The notes under the pieces: generated by a model
What the model was told of the DNA's origin: nothing
Seen by the model: only the letters and a program-made list of their open reading frames with translations
Databases searched by the model: none
Part shown: in pieces, positions 26,603 to 36,232 of the stretch
Layout: every line of letters begins with the position of its first letter
How positions within the stretch are numbered: position 1 is the first letter of the stretch
Translations under genes and position numbers: made by a program
Source of the DNA: Arthrobacter sp. C2
GTDB taxonomy: Bacteria; Actinomycetota; Actinomycetes; Actinomycetales; Micrococcaceae
Direction: 5' to 3'
DNA: 64,000 nt
NCBI GenBank assembly: GCA_024207135.1
Contig: CP042428.1
Span: 4,340,001 to 4,404,000, forward strand

Positions 26603-27397
26603 TCAGGGACGCGGGGCCGAGATGAGCCAGCGGTGGCCATCGGGGTCGGTGATCGTGGCCGATCCCTGGTCCAGGGCGTTCCCCTGTCCGGCCTGCGTGC
26701 CTCCGCCGGCCACTGCGGCCGAAACGATCCGCTCCGCTTCGGCTTGCGAGTCGGCATGGTGCGTGAGCGTTACCGATGAGGTGCCGACGTGCGGGTCTCC
26801 GGCGCCCACGTCCTTGGCGAGAACGGGCTCCTGCATCAGGCAGAGCCGGGAGGCGCCGTTGGCGGGCACGAAGTCGATGTACTTGTTGCCATAGTCCCTG
26901 TCCACGCTCATCCCCAGCGCGGTGTAGAAGGCCTTCGAGGCCTTGGGCTCCCTGACGCCGAGGATCACCGTGGTCTCGGTGGGCCGCGCGACACCTTCCG
27001 GGGAGGCGGTGTCCTTTCCTGCGGCTGCAAGTTTCCAGACGGTCCCGTCCGGTGCCATGAATGAGCCGGAGAAGGAGCCGAACAGTGCCTTCCTGGCGGG
27101 CTTGAAGATGTCGGCGCCGTGGGTGGCGGCGGCATCCATCACGGCCCGGACATCGCTGGGCCCGGGAAGGATGTAGGTCAGCACGGAACGCTGGTAGGCG
27201 GCACCGGGAATGCCGGAGGCGGCGGACGGTTCGGCGGGTTGGGCCGGAATGAGCTCGAGGCGCCCGGTCCCGTGCAGGTCAATGGCGATGGATTCGCCGT
27301 CAGCCGTGGTCGGAGCGGAGAAAACGTTTCGGTAGAAGTCGGCGGCCGCGGGCACGTCGAGGCAGGAAACGGAGAGGGAATTCAGGGAGAAGGACAT
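26603..27397 (-). CDS. VOC-superfamily (glyoxalase/bleomycin-resistance-like) protein with two modules
   Basis: Protein of 264 residues containing two vicinal-oxygen-chelate modules: residues about 1-125 ('FSLNSLSVSCLDVPAAADFY' start) and about 140-264 ('TTVILGVREPKASKAFYTAL' start, ending 'ATITDPDGHRWLISAPRP'). Each module has the beta-alpha-beta-beta-beta pattern and FY...G motifs. Such proteins act as metal-dependent lyases, dioxygenases or drug-binding proteins; this one has no assigned substrate. The ATG at 27397 lies nine bases downstream of the DUF1801 stop, so the two genes probably form one transcript. Confidence 0.87.
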   Translation of the reverse strand: MSFSLNSLSVSCLDVPAAADFYRNVFSAPTTADGESIAIDLHGTGRLELIPAQPAEPSAASGIPGAAYQRSVLTYILPGPSDVRAVMDAAATHGADIFKPARKALFGSFSGSFMAPDGTVWKLAAAGKDTASPEGVARPTETTVILGVREPKASKAFYTALGMSVDRDYGNKYIDFVPANGASRLCLMQEPVLAKDVGAGDPHVGTSSVTLTHHADSQAEAERIVSAAVAGGGTQAGQGNALDQGSATITDPDGHRWLISAPRP

Positions 27398-27406
27398 GGA
27401 TATTCC

Positions 27407-27880
27407 TTAGGAATCGGAGGGGCCGGTTGCCGCGCGAGCGATGAGTTCGGCCAGCTGGTCCCAGGCCTTCTCGGTGGCGTTGTGCAGTGCGTAGGAGGTC
27501 GGCCACAGCCCGTCGCTGGCATCCAGCTCGGCATGGGGACTGAATCCGAAGGTGGAGTAGCGATGCTTGTCCATCTGCCCGCTGCGGAAGAAGCACACGA
27601 CCTTCCCGTCCCTGGCATACCCCGGCTGGCCGTAGTAGAGCTTCGGGGCCAGGTCCGGGGCCACCTCGGCGACGAGCGAGTGGAGGCGCTCGGACATCTG
27701 CCTGTCGCCCTCGGGCATCGCGGCGATCTTGGCCGACACGTCGGCGGCATCCGCTGCGGCCTTCTGGGCGGCACTGGCCCGCTTGGCCTCGGTCTTCAGT
27801 TCCTTGGCGCGGGACTTCATGGCCTCGCGTTCCTGGGCGGAGAAGCTTCCGTCGGCGGCGCTCGAATCTGGGTCGGGCAT
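27407..27880 (-). CDS. DUF1801-domain protein
   Basis: A 157-residue cytoplasmic protein. The first 60 residues are charged and Ala-rich, probably a coiled helix; the DUF1801 (YdhG-like) domain follows with 'LHSLVAEVAPDLAPKLYYGQ', 'PGYARDGKVVCFFRSGQMDK' and 'YSTFGFSPHAELD'. Members are related to the bacterial frataxin-like/iron-chaperone fold, but their role is not settled. GGAGG stands just before the ATG at 27880. It is co-oriented and nearly contiguous with the VOC gene. Confidence 0.8.
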   Translation of the reverse strand: MPDPDSSAADGSFSAQEREAMKSRAKELKTEAKRASAAQKAAADAADVSAKIAAMPEGDRQMSERLHSLVAEVAPDLAPKLYYGQPGYARDGKVVCFFRSGQMDKHRYSTFGFSPHAELDASDGLWPTSYALHNATEKAWDQLAELIARAATGPSDS

Positions 27881-28042
27881 GGTCTAGTTCCTCCGTGGGG
27901 TTGCCTGGATGTTCCTGCAACCCATCCTACGGAGGATGTGTCCCGGTGGCTTCTCGAATCCTGACCGGTTCGGATCCCACCCGTTCTGCCCGCCAGGGGC
28001 GGGCCCCGGGACCCGGAAGGACGCGTTTGGCGGCCCCACGGT

Positions 28043-28057
28043 TTAGGCTGGACCCCA
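28043..28057 (+). promoter_or_regulatory. -10 box of a probable leaderless promoter for the YciI gene
   Basis: TAGGCT at about 28045-28050 ends about seven bases before the ATG at 28057, and no ribosome-binding site is present. The arrangement fits a leaderless actinobacterial transcript. Confidence 0.4.
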
Positions 28058-28356
28058 TGAGTGTTTTCGCAGTTGAATACGTGTACGCCGTCGGTTCCGA
28101 AGCCACGCGCGATGAGCATCGCCCCCAGCACCGTGAATTCCTGTCCGGCCTCGGCGCCAACGGAGACGGCCTCGCCCTGGTCGCCTCCGGCCCCTACGTC
28201 GATGGTTCCGGCGCCCTGTTGTTGATTTCCTCCCCGACCCAGGCCGCCCTGGCCGAGACCCTGGCCGGCGACCCCTTCGCGGTCCATGGCGCCATTGCGG
28301 TGCTGCGGATCACCGAATGGAGCCCCGTGACCGGTGAGCTCGCTCACCACGCCTGA
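28057..28356 (+). CDS. YciI-family protein
   Basis: Compact 99-residue ferredoxin-like protein of the YciI family: '[20 protein letters not shown]...HREFL', '[20 protein letters not shown]' and '[20 protein letters not shown]'. The conserved His of 'RPQHREFL' and the Asp of 'GDPF' match the proposed active-site pair. The function is unknown; some relatives act as dehydrochlorinases or muconolactone-like enzymes. The ATG at 28057 gives the proper N-terminus, and the frame upstream is not protein-like. It is the last gene before ispG. Confidence 0.88.
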   Translation: MSVFAVEYVYAVGSEATRDEHRPQHREFLSGLGANGDGLALVASGPYVDGSGALLLISSPTQAALAETLAGDPFAVHGAIAVLRITEWSPVTGELAHHA

Positions 28357-28452
28357 TCCTCCAAACCCCGCGTGATCACGGCCGATTGGCGCCGTGCCGG
28401 AGCCGGGGGCTTCGCCCTGCGAGATTTGGGCCCCGCAAGCGGGCGCGCAGGG

Positions 28453-28458
28453 GGATAA
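28453..28458 (+). promoter_or_regulatory. Candidate -10 box of ispG
   Basis: GATAAT lies about 40 bases before the TTG start of ispG. The ATG that overlaps the end of this box (28458) is probably not the translation start. A convincing -35 was not found. Confidence 0.4.
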
Positions 28459-28496
28459 TGGAAAAACCTTCCACACTCAACATCACGGAGGAAATC

Positions 28497-29669
28497 TTGA
28501 CCTCGATCCCGGTCAGCCTCGGCATGCCATCGGCACCGCCACCGATCCTTGCCCCGCGACGCAAGACCCGCCAAATCAAGGTGGGCTCCGTCGGCGTAGG
28601 CTCGGACAGCCCCATTTCCATCCAGTCGATGACCACGACTCCCACCACCGACATCAACGCCACGCTGCAGCAGATCGCCGAACTCACCGCCACCGGCTGT
28701 GACATCGTGCGTGTTGCCTGCCCCTCGGCCGACGACGCCCTGGCGTTGCCGATCATCGCGAAGAAGTCGCAGATCCCGGTGATCGCCGACATCCACTTCC
28801 AGCCGAAGTACGTGTTCGCAGCGATCGACGCCGGCTGCGCCGCCGTCCGCGTGAACCCGGGCAACATCCGCAAGTTCGACGACCAGGTCAAGGAGATCGC
28901 CGCCGCCGCCAAGGCCGCCGGCACCTCCATCCGCATCGGCGTCAACGCCGGCTCGCTGGATCCGCGCCTGATGGAGAAGTACGGCAAGGCAACCCCCGAG
29001 GCGCTGGTCGAGTCCGCCGTCTGGGAAGCCTCGCTCTTCGAGGAACACGACTTCCACGACTTCAAGATCTCCGTCAAGCACAACGACCCGGTCATCATGG
29101 TCCGCGCCTACGAGCTGCTGGCCGAACGAGGCGACTGGCCGCTGCACCTGGGCGTCACCGAGGCCGGACCGGCCTTCCAGGGCACCATCAAGTCGGCCAC
29201 CGCCTTCGGCGCCCTGCTGTCCAAGGGCATCGGCGACACCATCCGCGTCTCGCTCTCGGCCCCTCCGGTCGAGGAAGTCAAGGTCGGTGCGCAGATCCTG
29301 CAGTCGCTGAACCTGCGCCCGCGCAAGCTCGAAATCGTCTCCTGCCCCTCCTGCGGCCGCGCCCAGGTGGATGTCTACACGCTGGCCGACCAGGTCACCG
29401 CCGGGCTCGAGGGACTCGAGGTTCCGCTGCGCGTTGCCGTCATGGGCTGCGTCGTCAACGGGCCCGGCGAGGCCCGCGAGGCCGACCTCGGTGTGGCCTC
29501 CGGCAACGGCAAGGGCCAGATCTTTGTGAAGGGCCAGGTCATCAAGACCGTGCCCGAAGACCAGATTGTTGAGACACTGATTGAAGAGGCGATGCGCATC
29601 GCCGAGGAAATGGGGAACGCGGATGGAGAAAATCCTGTCCAAAGTGGCCCCGTGGTTACCGTCGGCTAG
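28497..29669 (+). CDS. ispG: 4-hydroxy-3-methylbut-2-en-1-yl diphosphate synthase
   Basis: Iron-sulphur enzyme of the MEP pathway that converts MEcPP to HMBPP, 390 residues. The TIM-barrel part shows '[20 protein letters not shown]', '[20 protein letters not shown]' and '[20 protein letters not shown]'. The [4Fe-4S] ligands are Cys283 and Cys286 (CPSCGR), Cys318 (GCVVNGPGE) and Glu325. I chose the TTG at 28497 because GGAGGA is correctly spaced before it and the protein then begins [10 protein letters not shown] as in relatives; an ATG at 28458 in frame is the alternative. The end overlaps the following GNAT gene by 47 bases. Confidence 0.95.
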   Translation: MTSIPVSLGMPSAPPPILAPRRKTRQIKVGSVGVGSDSPISIQSMTTTPTTDINATLQQIAELTATGCDIVRVACPSADDALALPIIAKKSQIPVIADIHFQPKYVFAAIDAGCAAVRVNPGNIRKFDDQVKEIAAAAKAAGTSIRIGVNAGSLDPRLMEKYGKATPEALVESAVWEASLFEEHDFHDFKISVKHNDPVIMVRAYELLAERGDWPLHLGVTEAGPAFQGTIKSATAFGALLSKGIGDTIRVSLSAPPVEEVKVGAQILQSLNLRPRKLEIVSCPSCGRAQVDVYTLADQVTAGLEGLEVPLRVAVMGCVVNGPGEAREADLGVASGNGKGQIFVKGQVIKTVPEDQIVETLIEEAMRIAEEMGNADGENPVQSGPVVTVG

Positions 29670-30531
29670 ACGTAACCCGGGGGCAGGAGAGCTTCTGGCA
29701 CCAGGTATCCGCGTCCTCGACGACGCGGACACCGCCTCTCTCCGTGCCCTCGTTTCGGCCGACCCGGTCGCCAACATCTTCATGGATGCTCAACTGGCCG
29801 TCACCGGCTCGGCCCGCCCCGGCCTGGGCGGCTCGCTGGTCATCGGCCGCTTCGAGGGGGCCCTGCTGGTCTCGGCCTGCTGGATCGGGGCCAACATCGT
29901 CCCGATCAACATCACCGCCGACGACGCCGAGGAATTCGGGCTGGCCGTCAGGTCGCTGAACCGCACCTTCGCCTCATGCTTCGGCCCGGCCGAAGCGGTC
30001 ATGGGGATGTGGAAGGTGCTCGCCGAGGGCCCTCAGCAGGCCTTCAGCGTCCGGCCCAGCCAGCCGCTGATGACCCTGACGGGCGCCCCGGCGATCGAAC
30101 CGAACCGGACGCTGCGCGCCAGCCATGCGGGGGAGTACGAGCTGGTCCTGCCCGCCTGCGCCAAGATGTTCGAGGAGGAACTCGGGTACTCCCCGCTGGC
30201 CAACGGCGGGTCGTTCTACCGCTCCCGGGTCCGCTCACTGATCCATTCCGGGCATTCGCTCATCGACCTCGACGAGGGCGGGGCGATCCGCTTCAAGGCC
30301 GAGCTGGGCACCGTCACCACGCGGGCCACGCAGATCCAGGGCGTCTGGATGAGCCCGGAGCACCGAGGCAAGTCCATGGCGGCCGGCTACATGGCGGCCG
30401 TTGCCGACTACGCACTGCGCCTGGCGCCGACCACCAGCCTCTATGTCAACGACTACAACGCACCGGCCATTGCGACGTACCGCAAGGTCGGCTTCGAAGA
30501 GGTCGGCGAATTCGCCACCATCCTCTTCTGA
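29623..30531 (+). CDS. GNAT-family N-acetyltransferase with N-terminal DUF4081 domain
   Basis: Two-domain protein of 302 residues commonly found next to ispG in actinobacteria. The N-terminal DUF4081 part (about 1-140) has '[20 protein letters not shown]' and 'FMDAQL'; the C-terminal GNAT domain shows '[20 protein letters not shown]', the acetyl-CoA pyrophosphate loop, and '[20 protein letters not shown]'. The ATG at 29623 lies inside the ispG end and follows GGGGAA. The target of acetylation is unknown. Keeping this gene directly behind ispG shows that this side of the core operon is intact. Confidence 0.88.
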   Translation: MEKILSKVAPWLPSARRNPGAGELLAPGIRVLDDADTASLRALVSADPVANIFMDAQLAVTGSARPGLGGSLVIGRFEGALLVSACWIGANIVPINITADDAEEFGLAVRSLNRTFASCFGPAEAVMGMWKVLAEGPQQAFSVRPSQPLMTLTGAPAIEPNRTLRASHAGEYELVLPACAKMFEEELGYSPLANGGSFYRSRVRSLIHSGHSLIDLDEGGAIRFKAELGTVTTRATQIQGVWMSPEHRGKSMAAGYMAAVADYALRLAPTTSLYVNDYNAPAIATYRKVGFEEVGEFATILF

Positions 30532-30607
30532 CCCGCCGGCACCCCCGGTATCGACCGACCACCGACACAGCGCACCGCACCGCGGGCAGCCGACCGGAAA
30601 GCCAGAC

Positions 30608-31417
30608 GTGACGTCCCCACCACCACGGACCAACGAATCCCGCCCCAGGGCCATCACCGCCCTGGCCGCCGCCGGCCTGCTGCTGGCGGTGGCCGGCTGC
30701 ACCAGCGCCCCGGCACCGGCCACCCCGACGCTCCAGGCTCCGGTGACGGTCCCCGGCCCCGGAAGCGCCCCGGGCTCTACCACCGGGGCGCCAAGCGGCA
30801 CCACGGAACTGGCGTACCTGGATGCCGCTGCGCTCAAGGGCGCCGTGCAGCAGTGGGCCGATGCCACCGCAGGCACGAAGGTCAATGACCAAGACGCCCT
30901 GCGCGGCCACTTGCCGGCGGCCGAGAAATGGCTCGAGGGCATCACCGTGGTCCCGGCCAAGTGCGGGCTCTACGGCATCGGCAGCCTCAAGGAGCAGCTG
31001 GACCAGGCCGCGATGGCGGCCGCTGTGCTTCCGCCCGAGGCCGGCGGGGACCTGACGGTGGCCTCCTACCGGGACCGCGACGCCCTGGTGGCCGACGTGG
31101 CCGCGCAGCAGCACCTGGACGAGTCCTGCGGCAAGTACACCGTCTCGGCGGACGGCCAGAAGATCACCTCCACGCTGTCGCGCCTGGAAGTCACCAGCTC
31201 GGCCCCGTACACCTCGGCAACCATGCTCGAAAGCGTCAACAGGAAGGCCAAGACCCGGCGGGTCTCGGTGCGGGCCATCGACGGGCACACGATGCTGACC
31301 GCCACCAGGACCGTGAAGGGGACCGCGGAGGAAACCACCGCCCTGGCGCTGGCCGACGTCGAATCGATGCTGGGGATCCTGCGCGGCATCGGGCCCGCGG
31401 CGGCTGCGGCCTCGTAG
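30608..31417 (+). CDS. Lipoprotein A of a three-member paralogous cluster
   Basis: Predicted membrane-anchored extracellular protein, 269 residues. Signal peptide with 'ALAAAGLLLAVAGC', lipidated Cys31, then a Pro/Ser/Thr-rich linker (about 32-65). The folded part has 'YLDAAALKGAVQQW', 'VVPAKCGLYG' and 'LDESCGKYTVSADGQ', the two Cys probably forming one disulphide. The pattern of two Cys in CxxF/Y-like contexts with a C-terminal helix recurs in the next two genes. It resembles the extracellular sensor-like (PknH-type) lipoproteins of mycobacteria only in outline. GTG start at 30608 with GGAAAG six bases upstream. Confidence 0.75.
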   Translation: MTSPPPRTNESRPRAITALAAAGLLLAVAGCTSAPAPATPTLQAPVTVPGPGSAPGSTTGAPSGTTELAYLDAAALKGAVQQWADATAGTKVNDQDALRGHLPAAEKWLEGITVVPAKCGLYGIGSLKEQLDQAAMAAAVLPPEAGGDLTVASYRDRDALVADVAAQQHLDESCGKYTVSADGQKITSTLSRLEVTSSAPYTSATMLESVNRKAKTRRVSVRAIDGHTMLTATRTVKGTAEETTALALADVESMLGILRGIGPAAAAAS

Positions 31418-31428
31418 GGGACTGAGCC

Positions 31429-31450
31429 GCGGTTGCCACGCAGCAACCGC
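31429..31450 (+). terminator. Short hairpin after lipoprotein A
   Basis: Perfect 8-bp stem GCGGTTGC/GCAACCGC with a six-base loop, 11 bases after the stop. No U-run; it may be a weak terminator or processing signal. Confidence 0.45.
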
Positions 31451-31583
31451 CCCTGGCGGCGCGCCCGGGCCCCGGTGCGGGTTCCCCAACCGCCACCTCC
31501 TTTTCCTAGGCTTGGAATTCGGCCGACGGAGCATCCGCATCCCGTTGCCACCCGCACTGCCCCGCACCCGATGAGGATTCTTC

Positions 31584-32270
31584 GTGAAAAAACACGCCCT
31601 GATGTTGTTCCCGCTCGCCGCCGCCCTGCTGCTGACCGGCTGCGCCGAAGCCGGCTCCACCGCCGCGGCGGCCGGGCAGCTGGATGCCCAGGCGCTCTCC
31701 GAAATTGCCAACGAGGTCGCCGGGGACAACGAGAAGGCGGTCATTGTCGACAAGGAATCGCTCAAGGCCCAGGTTCCGCTGGCCGAAAAGGCCCGCAAGG
31801 CCATGAAGGTCACCCCGGAATCCTGCACGGAATTCGTCGCCGGGGACATTGCCGAGGAACTGGAAAAGATGAATGTGGTTTCGGTGTCGCTGCCCGGGGC
31901 CACACAGCTCCAGGGGGTTCAGGTGGGCCTGGCCTCCTACGCCGAACCGGCCGATGCGGCGGCCAACATGGCCCAGGCCGAGGAGATCCTCAGGGACTGC
32001 GCCAACTTCTCCTTCTCGCTGCAGGGCCAGGAAACCACGATGGGCGTGAAGCCGCTGGCAGCCAAGACCGCCGCGTCGAAGACCTCCGCCATCCAGACCA
32101 GCACCAGCGCCGGGGACATCACGATCTCCACGGTGTCGGTCAATGCGCTGGAGGGGCAAAACGTCGTCACGGTGGCCGTCATGGGCGGAACCGACAGCCG
32201 GCAGGACATCGCCCAGGCCCAGGAACTCGCCGACACCGTGCTCAAGCTCGTGCAAGAAAAGACCTCCTAG
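31584..32270 (+). CDS. Lipoprotein B of a three-member paralogous cluster
   Basis: A 228-residue lipoprotein with signal MKKHALMLFPLAAALLLTGC (Cys20 lipidated). The shared fold is seen as 'QLDAQALSEIANEVAGDNEK', 'VTPESCTEFVAGDIAEEL', 'PGATQLQGVQVGLASYAEPA', 'ILRDCANFSFSLQGQE' and 'VSVNALEGQNVVTVAVMGG'. Spacing of the two mature Cys matches the neighbours. TGAGGA stands six bases before the GTG at 31584. The domain is closest in layout to lipoprotein C. Function unknown. Confidence 0.75.
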   Translation: MKKHALMLFPLAAALLLTGCAEAGSTAAAAGQLDAQALSEIANEVAGDNEKAVIVDKESLKAQVPLAEKARKAMKVTPESCTEFVAGDIAEELEKMNVVSVSLPGATQLQGVQVGLASYAEPADAAANMAQAEEILRDCANFSFSLQGQETTMGVKPLAAKTAASKTSAIQTSTSAGDITISTVSVNALEGQNVVTVAVMGGTDSRQDIAQAQELADTVLKLVQEKTS

Positions 32271-32403
32271 GCACCGGGCCCAACCTGCGGGGAAACCTTT
32301 CCCGAAGAATTCCTCTTTTGACTGGTTTTAATGGGTATTGTGTTGCCCATGGCTGCACACCAGGTGGCCGGCACCGTGTTTCACACACGTCTCGGGGGAG
32401 AAC

Positions 32404-33252
32404 ATGAAAAAAACAACATGGTGGGCCTTGCCCATCGCCGCAACGCTTGCCGTCACCGGGTGCGGAGGAGGTGCGGCTCCCGAGGAGGCCGCGCAGCCGA
32501 GCCAAACCGCCGGCGCCGAAGCGCTGCCGAGCTCACCTGCACCATCCAATGAACCGGGAGCCACGGACCAGGCATTCGCCGCACCCACTGCACCAAGCAG
32601 CAGCGCCAGCGCCGAAACCACCCAGGGTTCCCGGGAATCGAAGGCCACCGCCGGCCGGCAGCTCACGGCCAAGGAACTGGGCAAGGTGGCCAAGGCCATC
32701 AGCACGGCGGGTGGCCAGGACGGAACCAAGATCCTTCAGGACGCGGAACTGCGGGCCAGCATGCCGACGATCGAGGAAATCCTCGCGGGCATGAAGGTCG
32801 AGCCGGCCGAATGCGGTTCATTCGCCGTGGCCGGCGCGAGCGGGATGATGGACCGGGTCACCATGGCTGCCGTCGTTTTTCCCGCCGACACCGACGACCT
32901 GTCCACCAGCGTGAACCTCGGTTCCTACGATTCGGCCGATCTCATCGAGCAGGCGCTGGCCCAGGCCGAGCAGGGCAGCACCAAGTGCAGCGAATTCACC
33001 CTCTCCGTACAGGGCCAGGAAGTCTCCGCGGTCGTGGAGCCAGCCAAGGCCGACACCTCGGCGACCACCACCCTGGCCACCGTGGCCAACGTGGAACTGA
33101 TGGGCCAAAACATGCAGACCCTCACCGTCACCGGGTACAAGGGGCACAGCAACGTCTCGGTCAACATCTCCAACCCCACGGACCTTGGCAAGGCGGTCAA
33201 GGAGGCCGAGAAATACATCGACCTTGCGCTGCTGCACATGGAAGGCAAATAG
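32404..33252 (+). CDS. Lipoprotein C of a three-member paralogous cluster
   Basis: A 282-residue lipoprotein: signal 'MKKTTWWALPIAATLAVTGC' (Cys20), a long Ala/Pro/Ser-rich linker (about 21-85), then the domain shared with B: 'LTAKELGKVAKAISTAGGQD', 'VEPAECGSFAVAGASGMM', 'VNLGSYDSADLIEQALAQAE', 'STKCSEFTLSVQGQEVSAVV' and 'VELMGQNMQTLTVTGYKGH'. GGGGGAG lies directly upstream of the ATG at 32404. The identical 'FSLQGQE/LSVQGQE' strand after the second Cys in B and C indicates recent common descent. Function unknown. Confidence 0.75.
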   Translation: MKKTTWWALPIAATLAVTGCGGGAAPEEAAQPSQTAGAEALPSSPAPSNEPGATDQAFAAPTAPSSSASAETTQGSRESKATAGRQLTAKELGKVAKAISTAGGQDGTKILQDAELRASMPTIEEILAGMKVEPAECGSFAVAGASGMMDRVTMAAVVFPADTDDLSTSVNLGSYDSADLIEQALAQAEQGSTKCSEFTLSVQGQEVSAVVEPAKADTSATTTLATVANVELMGQNMQTLTVTGYKGHSNVSVNISNPTDLGKAVKEAEKYIDLALLHMEGK

Positions 33253-33255
33253 GCA

Positions 33256-33285
33256 CCGCCCGCAGAACGCGCCAGCGGCGGGCGG
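33256..33285 (+). terminator. G/C-rich hairpin after lipoprotein C
   Basis: CCGCCCGC (33256-33263) pairs with GCGGGCGG (33278-33285) directly after the stop codon. Weak evidence for a terminator, since the region is G/C-rich throughout. Confidence 0.35.
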
Positions 33286-33546
33286 GCGCCGCCGGGGAAG
33301 TGGACGCAGGCACCGGGCCGCGCGGACTTCGATGCCAAGCCGCACCCGGTGGGCCACGTAAGATGGGACAAGTGCCTTGTGGCGCCATGCTTCGACCGCG
33401 GCTTGCCGTGCGCGTTAGCCATGGCCCGCCTTGCCGAAGCGTGGCCGACCCGGCGTCGACCGCCACGGCCTGCAAGGGCGCCAAAGATTTGCACTCCCAC
33501 CACTATGTTGTGGTCTGGAAACAGGCCGCGGAAATGGAAAGTTAGC

Positions 33547-35346
33547 GTGGTCCTCAAGCTCTCCACACTGTTCCTGCGCACGCTGCGCGAAGACCCGGTC
33601 GATGCCGAGGTCGCCAGCCACAAGCTGCTGGTCCGCGCCGGATACATCCGCCGTGCCGCACCCGGGATCTACACCTGGCTGCCGCTGGGCCTGCGCGTGC
33701 TGGGCAAGGTGGAAGCCATCATCCGCGAGGAAATGAACGCCATCGGCGCCCAGGAAGTCCACTTCCCGGCCCTGCTGCCGCGCGAACCCTACGAGACCAC
33801 CGGCCGCTGGACCGAGTACGGCGAGGGCCTGTTCCGCCTGCAGGACCGCAAGGGCGCCGACTACCTGTTGGCCCCCACCCACGAGGAAATGTTCACCCTC
33901 CTGGTCAAGGACCTGTACAACTCCTACAAGGACCTGCCGGCCTACCTGTACCAGATCCAGAACAAGTACCGCGACGAGGCACGTCCCCGCGCGGGCCTGC
34001 TGCGCGGCCGCGAATTCATCATGAAGGACTCCTACTCCTTCAACATCGACGACGAGGGCCTCGAAGAGGCCTACCAGGCCCACCGCGCCGCCTACCTGAA
34101 GATCTTCGCGCGCCTGGGCCTGGAGATCCTGCCGGTCTTCGCGACCGCCGGTGCCATGGGCGGGTCCAAGTCCGAGGAATTCCTGCACCCGACCCCGGTC
34201 GGCGAGGACACCTTCGTGCGCTCGGCCGGCGGCTACGCGGCGAACGTCGAGGCGGTGACCACGATCGTGCCCGAGGACATCGACTTCACCGATGCCCCGG
34301 CATTCGACGTCAAGGACACCCCGGACACCCCGACCATCGAGACCCTGGTGGCCTGCGCCAACGAGGTCGCCCCGCGCGCCGACGGCGCCTGGACCGCTGC
34401 CGACACCCTGAAGAACGTGGTGCTGGCTGCCAAGCTGCCCACCGGCGAACGCCAGCTGGTGGCCATCGGCCTGCCCGGGGACCGCAACGTGGACCTCAAG
34501 CGCGTCGAGGCGAACATCTCCTCCCACCTGGAAACCGGTGGCGAGGTCGAGCTCGAGGCAGCGACCGAGGACGACCTGAAGAAGCACCCGACTCTGGTCA
34601 AGGGCTACATCGGCCCGGCTCTGGGCCTGGACAACGCCGTGCTGGGCCTGGAGGGATCCTCCAAGATCCTGTTCCTGGTCGACCCGCGCGTGGTCTCCGG
34701 CACCAGCTGGGTCACCGGCGCCAACGAGTCGGGCAAGCACGTCTTCGGCCTGGTCGCCGGGCGCGACTTTGCCTGGGACGGCACCATCGAGTGCGTCGAG
34801 GTCCACGCAGGGGACCCGGCTCCGGACGGCTCCGGCCCGCTGGAAACCGCCCGCGGCATCGAGATGGGCCACATCTTCCAGCTCGGGCGCAAGTACGCCG
34901 AGGCGCTGGACTTGAAAGTGCTTGACCAGAACGGCAAGCTCAAGATCGTCACCATGGGCTCCTACGGCGTGGGCGTCACCCGCGCGGTGGCCGCCCTGGC
35001 CGAATCCAACCACGACGAGAACGGCCTGGTCTGGCCGCGCAACGTCGCCCCGGCCGACGTGCACCTGGTGGTCACCGGCAAGCAGGTCGAGCTTTTCGAG
35101 GCCGCGCAGAAGATCGCCGACGAGCTGCACGCCGCCGGCGTCGAGGTCATCTACGACGACCGCCCGAAGGTTTCGGCCGGCGTGAAGTTCTCCGATGCCG
35201 AGCTCATCGGCGTGCCGACCATCGTGGTCATCGGCCGCGGCCTGGCCGACGGAGTGGTCGAGGTCAAGGACCGCGCCACGGGAGAGCGCACCGACGTGGC
35301 AGTGGACACCGTGGTGTCCGAGCTCATCGCGCTCGTCAAGGGTTAG
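33547..35346 (+). CDS. proS: Prolyl-tRNA synthetase
   Basis: Class II aminoacyl-tRNA synthetase charging tRNA(Pro), 599 residues, the bacterial type with an editing (INS) domain at about 220-400. Motif 1 region '[20 protein letters not shown]', '[20 protein letters not shown]', motif 2 '[20 protein letters not shown]', motif 3 '[16 protein letters not shown]', and a C-terminal anticodon-binding domain from '[20 protein letters not shown]'. The GTG at 33547 gives the conserved N-terminus [15 protein letters not shown]; the frame upstream to 33349 is not conserved. A TauE/SafE gene starts three bases after the stop. Confidence 0.96.
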   Translation: MVLKLSTLFLRTLREDPVDAEVASHKLLVRAGYIRRAAPGIYTWLPLGLRVLGKVEAIIREEMNAIGAQEVHFPALLPREPYETTGRWTEYGEGLFRLQDRKGADYLLAPTHEEMFTLLVKDLYNSYKDLPAYLYQIQNKYRDEARPRAGLLRGREFIMKDSYSFNIDDEGLEEAYQAHRAAYLKIFARLGLEILPVFATAGAMGGSKSEEFLHPTPVGEDTFVRSAGGYAANVEAVTTIVPEDIDFTDAPAFDVKDTPDTPTIETLVACANEVAPRADGAWTAADTLKNVVLAAKLPTGERQLVAIGLPGDRNVDLKRVEANISSHLETGGEVELEAATEDDLKKHPTLVKGYIGPALGLDNAVLGLEGSSKILFLVDPRVVSGTSWVTGANESGKHVFGLVAGRDFAWDGTIECVEVHAGDPAPDGSGPLETARGIEMGHIFQLGRKYAEALDLKVLDQNGKLKIVTMGSYGVGVTRAVAALAESNHDENGLVWPRNVAPADVHLVVTGKQVELFEAAQKIADELHAAGVEVIYDDRPKVSAGVKFSDAELIGVPTIVVIGRGLADGVVEVKDRATGERTDVAVDTVVSELIALVKG

Positions 35347-35348
35347 AC

Positions 35349-36164
35349 ATGTTCGACGCGGCGGCGCTGCTTGATGGTTCCGGCCTTGAAGGACTCACGG
35401 CCGGAACCATTGCGCTGATCGTGCTCGCCGGCTTTGCCGCCGGCTGGATCGATGCGGTGGTCGGCGGCGGGGGACTGCTGCAGCTTCCCGCCCTGCTGCT
35501 GGTGCCGGGCATCTCCCCGGTGCAGGCGCTGGCCACCAACAAGATGGGTTCCATCTTCGGCACCACCACCAGCGCCATCACCTACTACCGCCGCGCCGCC
35601 CCGGATTTGCGCACCGCGATCCCGATGGCCGTGGTGGCGCTTGCCGGGTCCTTCGGCGGGGCGATCCTGGCCACGCTGCTGCCCCCGGAAGTGATCAAGC
35701 CGGTGATCATTGCCGCGCTGGTCGCGGTGGGGCTGTTCACGGTGTTCAAGCCAACCGCCGGGGAACTGACGGACCTGCGCTACACCGGGGGCCGGCACTA
35801 CGCGGTGGCCGGGGTGATCGGGCTGGTCATCGGCGGCTACGACGGGCTGATCGGACCGGGCACCGGATCGTTCCTGGTCATCGCGATGGTCGCGTTCATG
35901 GGCTACAACTTCCTGGCCGCCAGCGCCAAGGCGAAGATCGTGAACATGGCCACCAACCTGGGCGCATTGGCGTTCTTCCTGCCCACCGGGCACCTGCTCT
36001 GGGGGCTCGGGCTCGTCCTGGGCGTGGCCAACATGGCCGGCGGCTACCTGGGCGCACGGATGGCCGTGACCAAGGGCAGCAAGTTCATCCGGATAGTGTT
36101 CCTGTCCGTGGTGGGAGCGCTGATCCTCAAGCTCGGCTACGACGTGCTGTTCCCCGCTGCCTGA
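35349..36164 (+). CDS. TauE/SafE-family sulphite/organosulphonate exporter
   Basis: Integral membrane protein of 271 residues with about eight hydrophobic helices. The two internal repeats are visible: 'AGFAAGWIDAVVGGGGLLQL' near the N-terminus, and 'GYDGLIGPGTGSFLVIAMVA' near residue 160, the duplicated Gly-rich signature of the family. Family members export sulphite, sulphoacetate or other small anions. ATG start two bases after the proS stop suggests co-transcription. Its last 50 bases are repeated in degenerate form at 36731-36782. Confidence 0.9.
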   Translation: MFDAAALLDGSGLEGLTAGTIALIVLAGFAAGWIDAVVGGGGLLQLPALLLVPGISPVQALATNKMGSIFGTTTSAITYYRRAAPDLRTAIPMAVVALAGSFGGAILATLLPPEVIKPVIIAALVAVGLFTVFKPTAGELTDLRYTGGRHYAVAGVIGLVIGGYDGLIGPGTGSFLVIAMVAFMGYNFLAASAKAKIVNMATNLGALAFFLPTGHLLWGLGLVLGVANMAGGYLGARMAVTKGSKFIRIVFLSVVGALILKLGYDVLFPAA

Positions 36165-36232
36165 CCGGCCCCGAGGAAGTACCGGATATCCGGCGCGCTC
36201 GGTAGGCTGGGCTTGCACGGCTAGATTGGTCC

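Noticed and set aside
33253-33546. Possible T-box or tRNA-like leader before proS
   Set aside because: No T-box core sequence or cloverleaf could be identified; only G/C-rich sequence with a minor hairpin.
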